A program made the position numbers and the translations under genes. The notes under the pieces are model-generated. The model was not told the origin of the DNA, made no database searches, and saw only the letters and a list, made by a program, of their open reading frames with translations. This document shows, one piece after another, positions 27,984 to 38,493 of a DNA stretch of 64,000 nucleotides (position 1 is the stretch's first letter; every line of letters begins with the position of its first letter). Source of the stretch: Pontibacillus chungwhensis BH030062 (lineage in GTDB: Bacteria > Bacillota > Bacilli > Bacillales > BH030062); contig NZ_AVBG01000002.1 in assembly GCF_000770675.1 (NCBI RefSeq), positions 310,001-374,000 on the forward strand. The letters are read 5' to 3'.

Positions 27984-29450
27984 TTATTGGCTTACGTGTG
28001 AAAGTGGGTTCTCCAAACTACCATTTTTGTAGACTTCAAAGTGTAGATGAACTCCCGTTGAATGCCCGGTGGTTCCCATTTCACCAATGGATTGACCGCT
28101 CTTCACCGTTTGACCTGTGCTTACTTTAATGGATGAAAGGTGGGCGTAAATGGTTTTATATCCGTTATTATGATCAATAACAACTTTATTCCCATAACCA
28201 CCATCACGTCCGGCTTCTGTTACAACGCCATTATCAGCTGCAAGTATCGAACGATCACTTACTCCTGCGATATCAATCCCTTTGTGATAGGCACCCCATC
28301 TATTACCTTGCTTACTCGTAATGACGCCACCAACTGCGGGCCACTTAAAGTTACCTGTTCCACGTGATGGGATAACTTTTGTCCCTTTAACAACCACTTT
28401 TGTTACAGGTTCTTTCGTTGTCTCTTCGTTTATAACCGTTTCACGGATAACCTTACCATTGGTTTTGTTTATTTCGTATTCCATATTTTTAGAGCCATCT
28501 TGGCCTTCTTGTTTAACTTCCTGCTCACCTTTATAAAGTTCATCTGATTCACGGATTTCAGTATCATACTCAAGCGTTTTTTCTACTCGCTTCTTTTCCG
28601 TTACATGTACATCTAAATAAGGCTCGTAGTCTGTTACGTTTAGTTCTTGACCAATTTGAAGAAGTTCATTATCTTTTAAATCAGGGTTTAACCCCTTAAT
28701 GTCTTTAGAAGATAAATTGTATAAAGAGGCAATTTCACCTAATACTTCGCCTTCTTTAACTGTGTGAATTTGATCAGTTAATACACCTTGCTTTAGAAGT
28801 TTAACCATATCGTTCACCGATAATATATCTTTAGGAGATATTTTCTCATTAGAAAGTGAAACTTTTTCTGATAAAGAAACGTCTATAATAGTAGAATCTC
28901 CGATATCTACTGGCTGTTCTTTTTGCTCTGTTGACATTTTTTCAAATGCCTTTAACTTTTCTGAAGATATATATTGTGTTTTAATTTTTTTTAGCGCTTG
29001 ATCAGCTTGATCCTTTGATGCCATAAAGCCTACTGTCTTACCAGCAATTTCAATTTTTACACCATCAACTTTAATAGATAATTCATCTTCTAACGACTGA
29101 ACGAGTTGCTTGTTGTTAAAGGCGGGTCGAAACATTTTCTCTGGTACATATGTAACTTCCTCACCTACCGTTAATGGCAGGTCTTTATGTTTTTGTTCAG
29201 CTGTATCTATTTTTTCTTCCACATGTTCTTGAACTACTTTTTTGTCATCTACAATCCCTAAGTGCTCGCCATCAACATAAACGTGATACACAGTTGGAAT
29301 CTGACTCTCAATGTTATCAGCATACACAGAGCCAAATGTAATTCCCACACCTAAACAAGTCGTTAACGCTATCTTCTTCCATAAAGAATTTTTTCTAGGT
29401 TGGTGATCAGCATTTTTGTTGAGAGCAGCGTTGGCTTTTCTGAACCACAC
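27984..29450 (-). CDS. Cell-wall M23 endopeptidase with LysM and G5 domains
   Basis: A 488-residue exported or membrane-anchored peptidoglycan endopeptidase. A hydrophobic helix lies at about 26-45 (KIALTTCLGVGITFGSVYA). A long helical region follows, then a LysM wall-binding domain at about 244-292 (HTVKEGEVLGEIASLY...IGQELNV) and a G5 domain at about 295-370. The C-terminal peptidase_M23 (about 375-488) has zinc ligands in HKGIDIA and HLHFEV. It would cut peptide cross-links during wall growth. It lies between walR and the tRNA cluster, monocistronic, and could be WalR-controlled. Confidence 0.93.
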   Translation of the reverse strand: MWFRKANAALNKNADHQPRKNSLWKKIALTTCLGVGITFGSVYADNIESQIPTVYHVYVDGEHLGIVDDKKVVQEHVEEKIDTAEQKHKDLPLTVGEEVTYVPEKMFRPAFNNKQLVQSLEDELSIKVDGVKIEIAGKTVGFMASKDQADQALKKIKTQYISSEKLKAFEKMSTEQKEQPVDIGDSTIIDVSLSEKVSLSNEKISPKDILSVNDMVKLLKQGVLTDQIHTVKEGEVLGEIASLYNLSSKDIKGLNPDLKDNELLQIGQELNVTDYEPYLDVHVTEKKRVEKTLEYDTEIRESDELYKGEQEVKQEGQDGSKNMEYEINKTNGKVIRETVINEETTKEPVTKVVVKGTKVIPSRGTGNFKWPAVGGVITSKQGNRWGAYHKGIDIAGVSDRSILAADNGVVTEAGRDGGYGNKVVIDHNNGYKTIYAHLSSIKVSTGQTVKSGQSIGEMGTTGHSTGVHLHFEVYKNGSLENPLSHVSQ

Positions 29451-29786
29451 GGCTTGTTCCCCCTACAATTTTTGCTTTTATATCGTTACATTTATTTTTT
29501 CTTACTTTAGTACTCTATCAATCTACCATATCTCCTACTTCTAAATAAATAGAATTCGAGACAATGTAATATACTTGTATTATAGTTGCCAAATTAATGC
29601 GAAAATTCCAGTGTATCGAGAATATTTGAGTGTAAATTGTTTCTTTTAATGAAATAACATCTTACAGATAATGGGTCGAATGTTTCGCTATCGTTACATT
29701 TAAAAACAAGTAATACAAGACAAAAGTCCTAAACAAAAAACAATAAAAAACAGGGCCCTCTTAGCGAGAGTCCTGTTATTAAAAAG
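29451..29786. other. Intergenic stretch between M23 gene and tRNA-Phe
   Basis: It holds the M23 upstream region and, at 29750-29781, the tRNA terminator: on the minus strand ACAGGACTCTCG pairs with AGAGGGCCCTGT, followed by TTTTTT. No gene or clear WalR box (TGTWAH-N5-TGTWAH) was found. Confidence 0.6.
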
Positions 29787-29859
<73 letters not shown>

Positions 29860-29912
29860 AGAGTAGTTTCTTATTTCTTTAAGTAGGAAACTTAATTTAT
29901 AGAAATAAATAG

Positions 29913-29989
29913 TGGCGGTCCGGACGGGACTCGAACCCGCGACCTCCTGCGTGACAGGCAGGCATTCTAACCAACTGAACTACCGGACC
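29913..29989 (-). tRNA. tRNA-Asp (GTC)
   Basis: A 77-base tRNA including an encoded CCA, with acceptor GGTCCGG/CCGGACC, discriminator G, anticodon loop CTGTCAC giving GTC, and T-arm GGTTCGAGTCC. Confidence 0.97.
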
Positions 29990-30041
29990 TCAAAAATAAA
30001 GTAGAGGAATCTGAAGCGATCATGACTCCTCTATCAGGCTA

Positions 30042-30113
30042 TGACCCGTACGGGATTCGAACCCGTGTTACCGCCGTGAAAGGGCGGTGTCTTAACCACT
30101 TGACCAACGGGCC
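30042..30113 (-). tRNA. tRNA-Glu (TTC)
   Basis: A 72-base tRNA with acceptor GGCCCGT/ACGGGTC, discriminator A, anticodon loop CTTTCAC giving TTC, and T-arm GGTTCGAATCC. CCA is not encoded. Glu, Asp and Phe are read leftward as one cluster, ending at the hairpin at 29750-29781. Confidence 0.97.
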
Positions 30114-30228
30114 AAAATAGAATGTCGAGACGATCTGTCTGTGACAGCGATATTAATAATATCAGGATATCTTCTATTTGGCAATAGTTTTTCTATAAAA
30201 ATATTAATATTATATTTTAGTGACTTAC

Positions 30229-30705
30229 TATACCCTTCCCACTACGTATCAACTGAGAGAATGTTTCCGTTTGTGTTATTTGAGAGTAAGGTGGTTCGGG
30301 AAATCACTCGCTTTCCGCGGCGATCTGGGAAGCCTCCTCGTTCGCTGGCGCTCTCTGTGGGGTCTTCCCTATGCTCCTATTGTCGCACGAGTCTCGCAAT
30401 TTCCCAAACCTTCGCCATATGTAGAAGGGACGGAATCATGCAATAATTCAGAGGTCTTCACCCCCTCCCACCTTTAAGATGCGCGGCCGTTTTATAAAAT
30501 TTAGCCAGGGGGGGCTGGGGAACGGGGAGACTCCTGCAGGAGAAAGAGGTAGACGAGACCCCACAGAGAGCGTAAGCGAACGAGGAGGCTCGACAGCTCG
30601 CCTGCGGAAAGCGACTCGTTCCCCAGACACCCCAAGCACTCAACAAACGTAACGGCCCTATCCACACAAGAGTGACTCATCCTCAAGTCTTCCATATAAG
30701 GGAGC
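30229..30705. repeat. Composite palindromic repeat element, copy 3
   Basis: It has the same orientation and order as copy 1: outer stem GAGAGAATGTTTCCGT, module A at 30288-30412, then module B at 30508-30633, then the flank ACTCAACAAACGTAACGGCCCTATCC and the right end CTCAAGTCTTCCATATAAG (30682-30700). A and B keep long imperfect stems. It lies between the tRNA cluster and the purA terminator, in an intergenic gap like the other copies. Confidence 0.82.
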
Positions 30706-30727
30706 TATTGTGGAGTAGTTACCCTAT

Positions 30728-30767
30728 AAAAAACGCCTGGAGTCTAAGTTAGACTCCAGGCGTTTCA
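30728..30767 (-). terminator. purA terminator
   Basis: A twelve-pair stem (ACGCCTGGAGTCTAA against TTAGACTCCAGGCGT), with TTTTT on the minus-strand side. Confidence 0.9.
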
Positions 30768-30825
30768 AACATTTAGTGAAGACTATTAATTGCAGTCCAT
30801 TCACTAACATGCTCTATTTGGCTAT

Positions 30826-32115
30826 TTAAGCCTCGTAGATATCTTTTAAGACGTTCGTCTGGTTTCTGTCCGGACCGACAGAGAAAACGTTCAGAGGGAT
30901 GCCTGTGAGCTCAGAAACTCTATTTACATAATGCTGGGCATTTGTTGGAAGGTCTTCGAAGTTTTTGACACTGGTGATGTCTTCAGTCCATCCTGGCATT
31001 TCCTCATAAACGGGTTCACAATCAGCTAAGATATTCAGGTTTGCCGGATACTCTTCCAAACGTTCACCTTTATACTGATAAGCTACACAGATCTTAAGTG
31101 TATCAATGCCTGTTAACACATCAATGGAGTTAAGAGATAAAGCTGTTATTCCACTTACACGTCTTGCGTGACTGACCACAACACTGTCAAACCAGCCTAC
31201 GCGACGAGGACGTCCTGTAGTTGTCCCATACTCACGACCCACCTCACGAATGCGATCGCCTGTTTCATCGTGTAATTCAGTAGGGAAAGGACCATCCCCA
31301 ACACGGGATGTATAAGCTTTAGAAACGCCCACAACGTGATCAATCTTTGTTGGGCCAACCCCAGAACCAATGGCTACACCACCTGCTGTTGGGTTAGAGG
31401 ACGTTACAAACGGGTAAGTCCCTTGGTCAACATCAAGCATAACACCTTGAGCGCCTTCAAATAGCACAGGCTGATCTGAATCAATCGCATCATTAAGAAG
31501 TTTAGAAGTATCACAAACGTATTGGGCAATTTGTTGACCATATTCAAAGTACTCATTAAAGATTTCATCAACTGCCATCGTGTCAGACTCGTAAACTTTT
31601 TCGAAAAACTTGTTTTTTTCGATCAAGTTTTGCGTAAGCTTCTCACGAAAAGCGTCAGCATCTAATAAATCAGCAATGCGAATGCCCATGCGGCCTGCTT
31701 TATCCATATAAGCCGGTCCAATCCCTTTATTCGTTGTGCCGATCTTATTATCTCCTTTGCTCTCTTCCTGAAGAGCATCCAATTTAATGTGATAAGGAAG
31801 AATCACATGAGCACGGTTGCTAATACGCAAGTTACTTGTTGATACATTTCGTTCGTGTAAGTATGCAAGTTCTTTTACAAGTGCTTTTGGGTTAATAACC
31901 ATTCCGTTCCCAATTACACACTCTTTATCATTATAAAAAATACCTGAAGGGATTAGATGAAGCTTGTACGTCTCCCCCTCAAACTGTATCGTGTGACCAG
32001 CATTGTCACCGCCCTGATAACGTGCGACAACTTTTGCTTTCTCGGATAAGAAGTCAGTAATTTTACCTTTCCCCTCATCTCCCCATTGTGTTCCAACTAC
32101 TACTACTGAAGACAT
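30826..32115 (-). CDS. purA: Adenylosuccinate synthetase
   Basis: A 429-residue enzyme that joins IMP and aspartate with GTP to form adenylosuccinate, the committed step to AMP. It has the GTP-binding WGDEGKGK near residue 11, the IMP-site GNGMVINP and [11 protein letters not shown], and the GRPRRVGW motif. The start at 32115 ([15 protein letters not shown]) has GGAGGTG upstream and gives the normal length; the nine-codon extension does not fit the family. A tandem inverted PurR operator lies at about 32199-32244. It is monocistronic, ending at the hairpin at 30728-30767. Confidence 0.98.
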   Translation of the reverse strand: MSSVVVVGTQWGDEGKGKITDFLSEKAKVVARYQGGDNAGHTIQFEGETYKLHLIPSGIFYNDKECVIGNGMVINPKALVKELAYLHERNVSTSNLRISNRAHVILPYHIKLDALQEESKGDNKIGTTNKGIGPAYMDKAGRMGIRIADLLDADAFREKLTQNLIEKNKFFEKVYESDTMAVDEIFNEYFEYGQQIAQYVCDTSKLLNDAIDSDQPVLFEGAQGVMLDVDQGTYPFVTSSNPTAGGVAIGSGVGPTKIDHVVGVSKAYTSRVGDGPFPTELHDETGDRIREVGREYGTTTGRPRRVGWFDSVVVSHARRVSGITALSLNSIDVLTGIDTLKICVAYQYKGERLEEYPANLNILADCEPVYEEMPGWTEDITSVKNFEDLPTNAQHYVNRVSELTGIPLNVFSVGPDRNQTNVLKDIYEA

Positions 32116-32198
32116 ATATATGGCACCTCCGCCGAATTTCATTTCCGTAAAATTGACAACATGAGTAGCTTATCAGCTAAAAAAAGAAAAGTCAAACC

Positions 32199-32244
32199 AA
32201 AACACGAACATTATCAATTTCAATTTAATATACGTTCGTAATAA
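32199..32244 (-). promoter_or_regulatory. PurR operator (paired PurBoxes) upstream of purA
   Basis: One CGAAC core lies on the plus strand at 32205-32209 (context AAACACGAACATTA) and one on the minus strand at 32238-32234 (context TTATTACGAACGTAT). The cores are 24 bases apart, which leaves about 16 between fourteen-base boxes. This is the inverted-pair layout that Bacillus PurR binds, and purA is a known PurR target. Confidence 0.65.
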
Positions 32245-32280
32245 TAAAAGTTTTAGAGCTTGGAACCCCTTTTATCCTCA

Positions 32281-32325
32281 TAAAAAAAGAGGGAATCCCA
32301 TTCAAATGTGGGAAACCCTCTTTAG
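32281..32325 (-). terminator. dnaB operon terminator
   Basis: On the minus strand AAAGAGGG...TTCCCAC pairs with GTGGGATTCCCTCTTT, with a run of seven T after it. Confidence 0.85.
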
Positions 32326-33683
32326 GCAGGAGGAATATCACTCTCGTCATAACGATGCTCTAAATCAACGAATTTGTTATATTCCTTCACAAACATTAAC
32401 TCAACAGTTCCTACTGGACCGTTACGCTGTTTCGCTAATATGATTTCAATGATGTTCTCTTTTTCAGATTCTTGATCGTAGTAATCATCACGGTATAAGA
32501 AACCAACAATATCGGCATCCTGCTCAATACTCCCTGATTCACGAATATCAGACATCATCGGACGTTTATCTTGGCGTCCTTCAACACCACGAGATAACTG
32601 TGATAACGCTATAAGCGGTACATTAAGTTCTCGGGCCAATCCTTTAAGAGCACGTGAAATCTCTGATACCTCTTGCTGACGATTCTCTTTGGAATTGCCG
32701 CTTCCTTGAATTAGCTGAAGATAGTCAATAAGAATCATACCAAGGCCATGTTCTTGCGCAAGGCGTCTGCATTTTGAGCGAATCTCATTTACTCGAATAC
32801 CCGGCGTATCATCAATGAATATTCCAGCATTGGATAAGCTCCCCATAGCCATCGTCAATTTTCCCCAGTCTTCCGTTTCAAGCTTACCTGTTCTTAATCT
32901 TGTAGCATCAATATTTCCTTCCGCACAAAGCATACGCATGACGAGCTGGTCCGCTCCCATCTCCAGGGAAAAGATTGCTACGTTCTCATCTGTATGAGCG
33001 GCAACATTCTGAGCAATATTTAAGGCAAACGCCGTTTTCCCTACAGAAGGACGGGCGGCAATGATAATAAGATCATTCCGTTGGAAACCCGCTGTCATAC
33101 CATCAAGATCTCTAAATCCTGTTGGTAATCCTGTCACTTCAGCTGACGTATTGTGAAGTTGCTCAATATTATCATACACATCGATTAATACGTCTTTTAT
33201 ATTTTTAAATTTACCGGAATCTTTCTGCTGAGCTACTTCTAATATGGATTTCTCCGCATCATTCAAGACACCTTCAATATCCTCTTCATTAGAGTAACCG
33301 TTCGTCACAATGGTTGTAGCAGTCTTGATGAGACGTCGCAATATAGCCTTTTCTTCTACTATACGAGCGTAATATTCAATATTGGCTGCCGTTGGGACAG
33401 AATTAGCTAAGTCACTAAGGTACGAAACACCACCGATTTCATCGAGCGTTTTCGCATTCGAAAGAGAAGTCGTAACGGTTACTAAATCAATAGGTTCTCC
33501 CTTTTCAGAAAGGTGAGACATCGCTTCATAAATACGCTGGTGACTAGCGCGGTAAAAATCCTCAGGTTGAAGCAACTCTGTTGCTGTTGCAATCGATTGT
33601 GGTTCCAAAAAAATAGCGCCGAGCACCGCCTGCTCGGCCTCTATATTATGGGGCGGTGTTCGGTCATTTAAAAAATCGCTCAA
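32322..33683 (-). CDS. dnaB: Replicative DNA helicase
   Basis: A 453-residue hexameric helicase that unwinds DNA at the fork (called dnaC in B. subtilis). The N-terminal domain (about 1-150) precedes the RecA-like motor with Walker A ARPSVGKTAFAL near 210 and the motifs FSLEMGADQLVMRM, LIDYLQLIQGS and ALSQLSRGVE...SDIRESGSIEQDAD. There is no intein. It is third in the gdpP-rplI-dnaB run, 37 bases after rplI, and ends at its own terminator. Confidence 0.98.
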   Translation of the reverse strand: MSDFLNDRTPPHNIEAEQAVLGAIFLEPQSIATATELLQPEDFYRASHQRIYEAMSHLSEKGEPIDLVTVTTSLSNAKTLDEIGGVSYLSDLANSVPTAANIEYYARIVEEKAILRRLIKTATTIVTNGYSNEEDIEGVLNDAEKSILEVAQQKDSGKFKNIKDVLIDVYDNIEQLHNTSAEVTGLPTGFRDLDGMTAGFQRNDLIIIAARPSVGKTAFALNIAQNVAAHTDENVAIFSLEMGADQLVMRMLCAEGNIDATRLRTGKLETEDWGKLTMAMGSLSNAGIFIDDTPGIRVNEIRSKCRRLAQEHGLGMILIDYLQLIQGSGNSKENRQQEVSEISRALKGLARELNVPLIALSQLSRGVEGRQDKRPMMSDIRESGSIEQDADIVGFLYRDDYYDQESEKENIIEIILAKQRNGPVGTVELMFVKEYNKFVDLEHRYDESDIPPA

Positions 33684-33720
33684 GTCATCTTCCCCCTTTT
33701 CAGTTAAGAGGATGGATTAA

Positions 33721-34167
33721 TTATTTCTCTGAAACATGAACTTTAATCGTAGCTGTTACCTCATGGTGAAGTTTAACAGGTACATTTGTATATCCAAGAG
33801 AACGAATTGGTGAATCCATCTCTATTTTACGTTTGTCAATTTTAATGTCATGAGATTTCTTCAGTTCTTCAGCAATTTGTTTATTTGTAATAGACCCAAA
33901 TAAACTACCCTTGTCACCTGATTTAGCTTGTAGCTCTACTGTAAGATTTTCAAGAGTTTCTTTTAGGCGCTTCGCTTCTTCTAGTTCCTCTTGAGCTTCT
34001 TTTTCTTTTTTATGATCAATTGCTTCTTGGGCTTTTAAATTTCCTTTTGTAGCTTCGACCGCCAAGTTATTTTTTAAAAGATAGTTACGAGCATATCCTT
34101 CTGAAACGTTCTTAACTTCGCCCTTTTTACCTTTACCTTTTACATCTTTTGTGAAAATTACCTTCAT
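33721..34167 (-). CDS. rplI: 50S ribosomal protein L9
   Basis: A 148-residue ribosomal protein at the base of the L1 stalk. The N-terminal domain ([28 protein letters not shown]), the long connecting helix (about 42-75, Glu/Lys-rich) and the C-terminal domain ([20 protein letters not shown]) are all clear. The start overlaps the gdpP stop by four bases (ATGA), which suggests coupled translation. Confidence 0.98.
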   Translation of the reverse strand: MKVIFTKDVKGKGKKGEVKNVSEGYARNYLLKNNLAVEATKGNLKAQEAIDHKKEKEAQEELEEAKRLKETLENLTVELQAKSGDKGSLFGSITNKQIAEELKKSHDIKIDKRKIEMDSPIRSLGYTNVPVKLHHEVTATIKVHVSEK

Positions 34168-36137
34168 GATTCATTACCTCCCTCAAAATACTCATCTATT
34201 ATTTCTTTAAGTTGTTCTTCAGCTTGCTCAATTGTAGTATCGTCAAGCTGAGTAGCAGCATTGGTTAAATGGCCGCCGCCATTCATGCTTTCCATTAAAA
34301 TTTGTACGTTAACATCGCCTAGTGAGCGGGCACTTATACCAATACGTCCATCTGAACGTTCGGATATAACAAATGAGGCTACAACTCCACTCATGGTTAG
34401 CAATGTATCAGCTGCTTGCGCAATGATAACAGGGCCGAATGTGTCTCCCTCACCTGCCTTTGATATGGCAATTCCGTCGCGGTAAATCTTAGCGCTCTCA
34501 ATAAGCTTACTCCGTCTCACGTAAACATCTAAGTCTTCTTTCATGAACTTCTGCACAAGCACCGTATCTGCGCCTTTAGAGCGTAAATAACTGGCGGCAT
34601 CAAACGTTCTAGAGCCAGTACGGAGTGTAAAGCTCTTCGTGTCTACTATGATTCCAGCTAAAAGAGCAGTAGATTCAAGCATATTCAACTTCAATTTCTT
34701 CGGTTGATATTCTAACATTTCTGTTACCAGTTCTGCAGTTGAAGAGGCATATGGTTCCATATAGACAAGTGTAGGATCCTGTATGAACTCTTCCGCTCTT
34801 CTGTGGTGGTCAATCACCACTACATGTTCTGTTTTGTTTAGGAGTTTCTCTTCAATAACAAGAGAAGGTTTGTGGGTGTCGACTACAACAATTAATGTTT
34901 TCTTCGTCACAACCTCATGGGCTTCTTCTGGGTCGATAAACCTCGACCATAATTGTTCACTTTTTTGAATCTCATCAAACAAACGTTGAACTCCTGTATT
35001 GGCTTCATCTGGATCATATACAATAAATCCGTCTTTATCATTGGCTTGAGCCATTTTCAAGATACCAATACAAGCACCTATTGAGTCCATATCAGGGTTT
35101 TTATGCCCCATTACAATAACTTTATCTGCTTCTTGAACAAGTCCCTTCAGGGCATGGGAAATAACGCGTGCACGTACACGGGTACGCTTTTCCATTGGAT
35201 TTGTCTTACCTCCATAGAAACGAACCTTCCCATTTTCATCCTTAATCGCTACTTGGTCTCCTCCTCGTCCGAGCGCTAAATCGAGACTAGACTGGGCCAA
35301 CTCACCTAAGTCAGGGAGAGAAGCTTCGCCTACACCAATACCAAAGCTTAGCGTAAGAGGAACATTCTTATCTGTGATTAGTTCACGTACATCGTCCAAG
35401 ATATCAAATTTAGATCGCTCTAGGTTTTTCAGAATACGGTGATTTAAAACCGCGAAAAACTTATCTTGCGAGGAGCGTTTTAAATACACTCCATTTTCCT
35501 GTGACCATTGATTAAGAATGGATGTAACTTGTGAATTAATATGGCTTTTGGCGGTATCATCCATGGCTTGTGTAATCTCTTCATAGTTATCCAGGAAAAT
35601 AATCGCCAAAACCGTTCGATCATTTTGATATAGATTCTGAACTAATGTTTGTTGAGTTCGGTCAAATAGATACAACAATCGTTCATCTTTTTTTACAACC
35701 GTTTGCAATTCATAGTCGTCCATAGAAATCCATACATCGTTCTTTCCTTCTTTAATCGCTGATACTAGCGTGTCCGAAATTTGATTAAGAGGTTCTCCGA
35801 CCAATGTTTCCTGAGGAAAAAAGTGATTCATATATGGGTTAGCCCATTCAATGTTATAGTCCTCACTAAACAGGACAATCCCTATAGGCATCTCCATTAA
35901 GGCTTCTTCACCCACTTTTTTCACCCGGTACGAAAGGGTTGAGATATACTCTTCTGTTTCGTTAATTAGAAACTGTTCAGTTCGAACGCTATAGTAAATA
36001 GAAGCGATCAGTAGTGCGGTCATGACTAAACCGAGCTTCCACTCATAATAAAAGATCAGCGCTAATAGAAGAATGGATAATGTATAAATCACCCATAAAT
36101 GACTACTCAACCTTGGTTTTTTAAAGAAATTCGGCAT
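34164..36137 (-). CDS. gdpP: Cyclic-di-AMP phosphodiesterase GdpP
   Basis: A 657-residue membrane enzyme that hydrolyses c-di-AMP to 5'-pApA, lowering the second messenger that controls K+ and osmolyte transport and wall stress. It has two membrane helices (about 13-30 and 34-50), a degenerate PAS (about 80-150), a degenerate GGDEF (about 170-300), the DHH domain with [19 protein letters not shown] and VIDHHRR, and DHHA1 with GGGHLTNAA. The ATG at 36137 is preferred because AGGAG is nine bases away; an ATG three codons earlier abuts it. It follows yybS closely. Confidence 0.96.
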   Translation of the reverse strand: MPNFFKKPRLSSHLWVIYTLSILLLALIFYYEWKLGLVMTALLIASIYYSVRTEQFLINETEEYISTLSYRVKKVGEEALMEMPIGIVLFSEDYNIEWANPYMNHFFPQETLVGEPLNQISDTLVSAIKEGKNDVWISMDDYELQTVVKKDERLLYLFDRTQQTLVQNLYQNDRTVLAIIFLDNYEEITQAMDDTAKSHINSQVTSILNQWSQENGVYLKRSSQDKFFAVLNHRILKNLERSKFDILDDVRELITDKNVPLTLSFGIGVGEASLPDLGELAQSSLDLALGRGGDQVAIKDENGKVRFYGGKTNPMEKRTRVRARVISHALKGLVQEADKVIVMGHKNPDMDSIGACIGILKMAQANDKDGFIVYDPDEANTGVQRLFDEIQKSEQLWSRFIDPEEAHEVVTKKTLIVVVDTHKPSLVIEEKLLNKTEHVVVIDHHRRAEEFIQDPTLVYMEPYASSTAELVTEMLEYQPKKLKLNMLESTALLAGIIVDTKSFTLRTGSRTFDAASYLRSKGADTVLVQKFMKEDLDVYVRRSKLIESAKIYRDGIAISKAGEGDTFGPVIIAQAADTLLTMSGVVASFVISERSDGRIGISARSLGDVNVQILMESMNGGGHLTNAATQLDDTTIEQAEEQLKEIIDEYFEGGNES

Positions 36138-36168
36138 GACCGTCATCTCCTAAACATAAAGTCGATCC

Positions 36169-37107
36169 TTATTGCTTTCCTAATCGTTCTCTTAATGAGA
36201 AACCTAAATCAATTATACCTAAAATTCGCATCGGAAACACTAATAGGTAAGGGAAAAGTAAAGTTAATACTACTGCCGTTATAGGGAGAGCATTGGAACG
36301 TTTTTTGTGGTGGGTCAAGGCAAACAAATATGAAAGGCCCTGTAGAATCATAAAGAAACCGGTGAGCGTATACATATTCTGCGCCACAACACCCATATAC
36401 TCTTCTGTGGTTGGGAAGACCCAAGTCACTAGAACGGCTATAAAATAGTACCATAACACTGATTTTGGAAAGGTAAACTGATGGACTGGCGGAAATCGTA
36501 ACGTTTGTTTTTCAATCTTACTCTGTATTCTAAACCCAAGCCATAAGGTAATAAACGAGAAGACTATAGACGAAATTGCCATGACGCTTGGTAACATAGA
36601 GGGAAGGTTTTCAAATTGAGCCTGAACAATTGAAAGTTGCTCTTCAGAAATCCCCATATCTGAAACCATGCTCTCAGTTGACTGAAAAGCTTCATCGAGC
36701 ATCGATTGGAAAGCCTCTACTAAATTTAAATTAAATAGAAAGATCATACTTAAATAGAAACTTACGATTCCAATGAGGTACCCAACGGCTCCTTGTGCCC
36801 ATGCTTCATGTGGACTTCTTTCATGGTGTAGAGCAGCCCCCAAAAAGATTCCTCCAACACCTATGGAAAGCGTAACAGGGATCGCTACAAACCCTAAAAT
36901 CAACATCGAAATAATCGATAAAAGTGTTAAAAATAACAAAGATTGTTTCCAGCCATGTTTAGCAGCAAACAAGAAAAAAGGCAGAGCCAATATTACCATT
37001 GAAAAGATAGATAAGACAGGAATTACAATGGTAAGTAGAAGGAGGAGGATATAGACCCCACCATACATAAGGCTCTGTCGTAACATACTTGAAGATTTCA
37101 TTTTCAT
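36169..37107 (-). CDS. yybS: YybS family (DUF2232) membrane protein
   Basis: A 312-residue polytopic membrane protein with about eight hydrophobic segments and the DUF2232 pattern, typically first in the yybS-gdpP-rplI operon. Some homologues resemble S-components of ECF transporters, but function is unproven. Start at 37107 has AGGAG at five bases. The gdpP start follows 31 bases after its stop. Confidence 0.9.
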   Translation of the reverse strand: MKMKSSSMLRQSLMYGGVYILLLLLTIVIPVLSIFSMVILALPFFLFAAKHGWKQSLLFLTLLSIISMLILGFVAIPVTLSIGVGGIFLGAALHHERSPHEAWAQGAVGYLIGIVSFYLSMIFLFNLNLVEAFQSMLDEAFQSTESMVSDMGISEEQLSIVQAQFENLPSMLPSVMAISSIVFSFITLWLGFRIQSKIEKQTLRFPPVHQFTFPKSVLWYYFIAVLVTWVFPTTEEYMGVVAQNMYTLTGFFMILQGLSYLFALTHHKKRSNALPITAVVLTLLFPYLLVFPMRILGIIDLGFSLRERLGKQ

Positions 37108-37431
37108 TTACTCTCCTCTAAACCATCTATTGAATAAAATTAGATTAACATAAAACACGTATATGTTCATTAATAGTGTCACCATAGTTCTATGTACTAA
37201 ATCAATTGTTAAGATTAACTTTACAATGCTTTATAGGAGAACGCAAAAGTTCTATTTTTCCGGAAGTCTAATTGAACATCTTGCCCGGTGCAATTCTATA
37301 AAAACACAAAGTTAAAGAAAACTAAGTTTAAAGAAAACCCGCCAATAGGCGAGCCTTCTGTAAACTGTTTTTATTGTTGCAAAAAAAGCACAGCGTTATA
37401 TGCTGTGCTTTTAAAGTCTTACGAAAGAATA
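37108..37431. other. Intergenic stretch between yybS and rpsR
   Basis: It holds the rpsR terminator (37382-37414: on the minus strand AAAAGCACAGC pairs with GCTGTGCTTTTTTT) and upstream sequence for yybS. A short inverted repeat, CGCCAATAGGCG, lies at 37341-37352. No gene was seen. Confidence 0.6.
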
Positions 37432-37659
37432 TTAGTCGTTAACGTAAGGCAATAGTGCCATTTGACGAGAACGTTTAATCGCTCTTGTAAGTTTACGTTG
37501 GTATTTAGCAGAAGTTCCTGTTACACGACGAGGAAGAATCTTTCCACGCTCAGAAACAAAACGCTTAAGAAGTTCAACATCTTTATAATCGATGTGTGTA
37601 ATTCCATTCGCTGTGAAATAACACACTTTTCTACGCTTCGCGCGACCACGACGAGCCAT
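37432..37659 (-). CDS. rpsR: 30S ribosomal protein S18
   Basis: A 75-residue platform protein that binds S6. The sequence [24 protein letters not shown] and [30 protein letters not shown] is diagnostic. It is the third gene of rpsF-ssb-rpsR and ends the operon. Arg/Lys-rich throughout; AGGAGG lies upstream of the ATG. Confidence 0.98.
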   Translation of the reverse strand: MARRGRAKRRKVCYFTANGITHIDYKDVELLKRFVSERGKILPRRVTGTSAKYQRKLTRAIKRSRQMALLPYVND

Positions 37660-37684
37660 AATTGAAAACCTCCTTATAATTTAA

Positions 37685-38170
37685 TTAAAATGGTAAATCG
37701 TCATCTGAAATATCAATAGGTTCCCCATTATCAGCGAATGGGTCATCCTGTTTAGGTTGATTATTATTGTTGTTATTATTGTTTGGACTATATCCAGATT
37801 GGTTCTGATTAGATTGGAATCCTTGTGAACCTGCGCCACCTGAAGACGAGCCTTTTGTTTCTAAGAATTGTACACTATCAGCAACAACTTCTGTCACAAA
37901 AACGCGTTTGCCTTCTTGGTTATCGAAGCTTCGGGATTGTAAACGTCCATCAACACCGACTAAGCTTCCTTTATTCATAAAGTTCGCTAGATTCTCTGCG
38001 GCACGACGCCACACAACACAGTTAATAAAATCTGCATCACGGCTACCTTGTTGGCTAGTAAACGGGCGGTTTACAGCAATCGTAAAGTTCGCAACGGCTA
38101 CTCCGTTGGGTGTATAGCGCAAATCGGGATCCTTGGTTAATCTGCCGACAAGAACGACACGATTTAACAC
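37685..38170 (-). CDS. ssb: Single-stranded DNA-binding protein
   Basis: A 161-residue SSB that coats single-stranded DNA and recruits replication and repair proteins. The OB fold covers about 1-108 ([23 protein letters not shown]...). A Gln/Asn/Gly-rich linker with a run of nine Asn follows, and the acidic interaction tip DISDDDLPF is intact. It lies between rpsF and rpsR, 11 bases after rpsF, the usual ssbA operon of Bacillus. Confidence 0.98.
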   Translation of the reverse strand: MLNRVVLVGRLTKDPDLRYTPNGVAVANFTIAVNRPFTSQQGSRDADFINCVVWRRAAENLANFMNKGSLVGVDGRLQSRSFDNQEGKRVFVTEVVADSVQFLETKGSSSGGAGSQGFQSNQNQSGYSPNNNNNNNNQPKQDDPFADNGEPIDISDDDLPF

Positions 38171-38181
38171 AGAACCACTCC

Positions 38182-38472
38182 TTATTGATCGTCTTCGCGT
38201 ACAGCGATGTGACGAATAATATCATCAGAATACTTAGCAAGGCGATCAAATTCGTTAACAGCTTGGCTGTCACCGTTGAATTTGATTACCATGTAGTAAC
38301 CATCACGGAAATCGTTAATTTCATAAGCTAAGCGACGCTTGCCTACTTCTTTAGTTTCAGTAATTTCCGCACCATTATCAGTAAGAACATTGTTGAAACG
38401 CTCTACTACTGATTTTTGAGTTTCCTCATCTACGTTTGGGCGGATGATATACATGATCTCGTAATTTCTCAT
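38182..38472 (-). CDS. rpsF: 30S ribosomal protein S6
   Basis: A 96-residue protein of the small-subunit platform; with S18 it can bind its own mRNA leader. [17 protein letters not shown] and [17 protein letters not shown] are diagnostic. It opens the rpsF-ssb-rpsR operon and is preceded by AAAGGAGG, a structured leader and a sigma-A promoter at 38553-38581. Confidence 0.98.
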   Translation of the reverse strand: MRNYEIMYIIRPNVDEETQKSVVERFNNVLTDNGAEITETKEVGKRRLAYEINDFRDGYYMVIKFNGDSQAVNEFDRLAKYSDDIIRHIAVREDDQ

Positions 38473-38493
38473 CCGACTTCACCTCCTTTTGGA

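Noticed and set aside
29451-29720. WalR box upstream of the M23 endopeptidase
   Set aside because: TGTAA-type words occur but not as a direct pair at the required spacing.
30448-30695. Open frames over the palindromic element (also at 8949-9137, 27350-27806 and 30141-30477)
   Set aside because: Similar peptide strings recur at each copy because the DNA repeats; no ribosome-binding site and no protein-like pattern.
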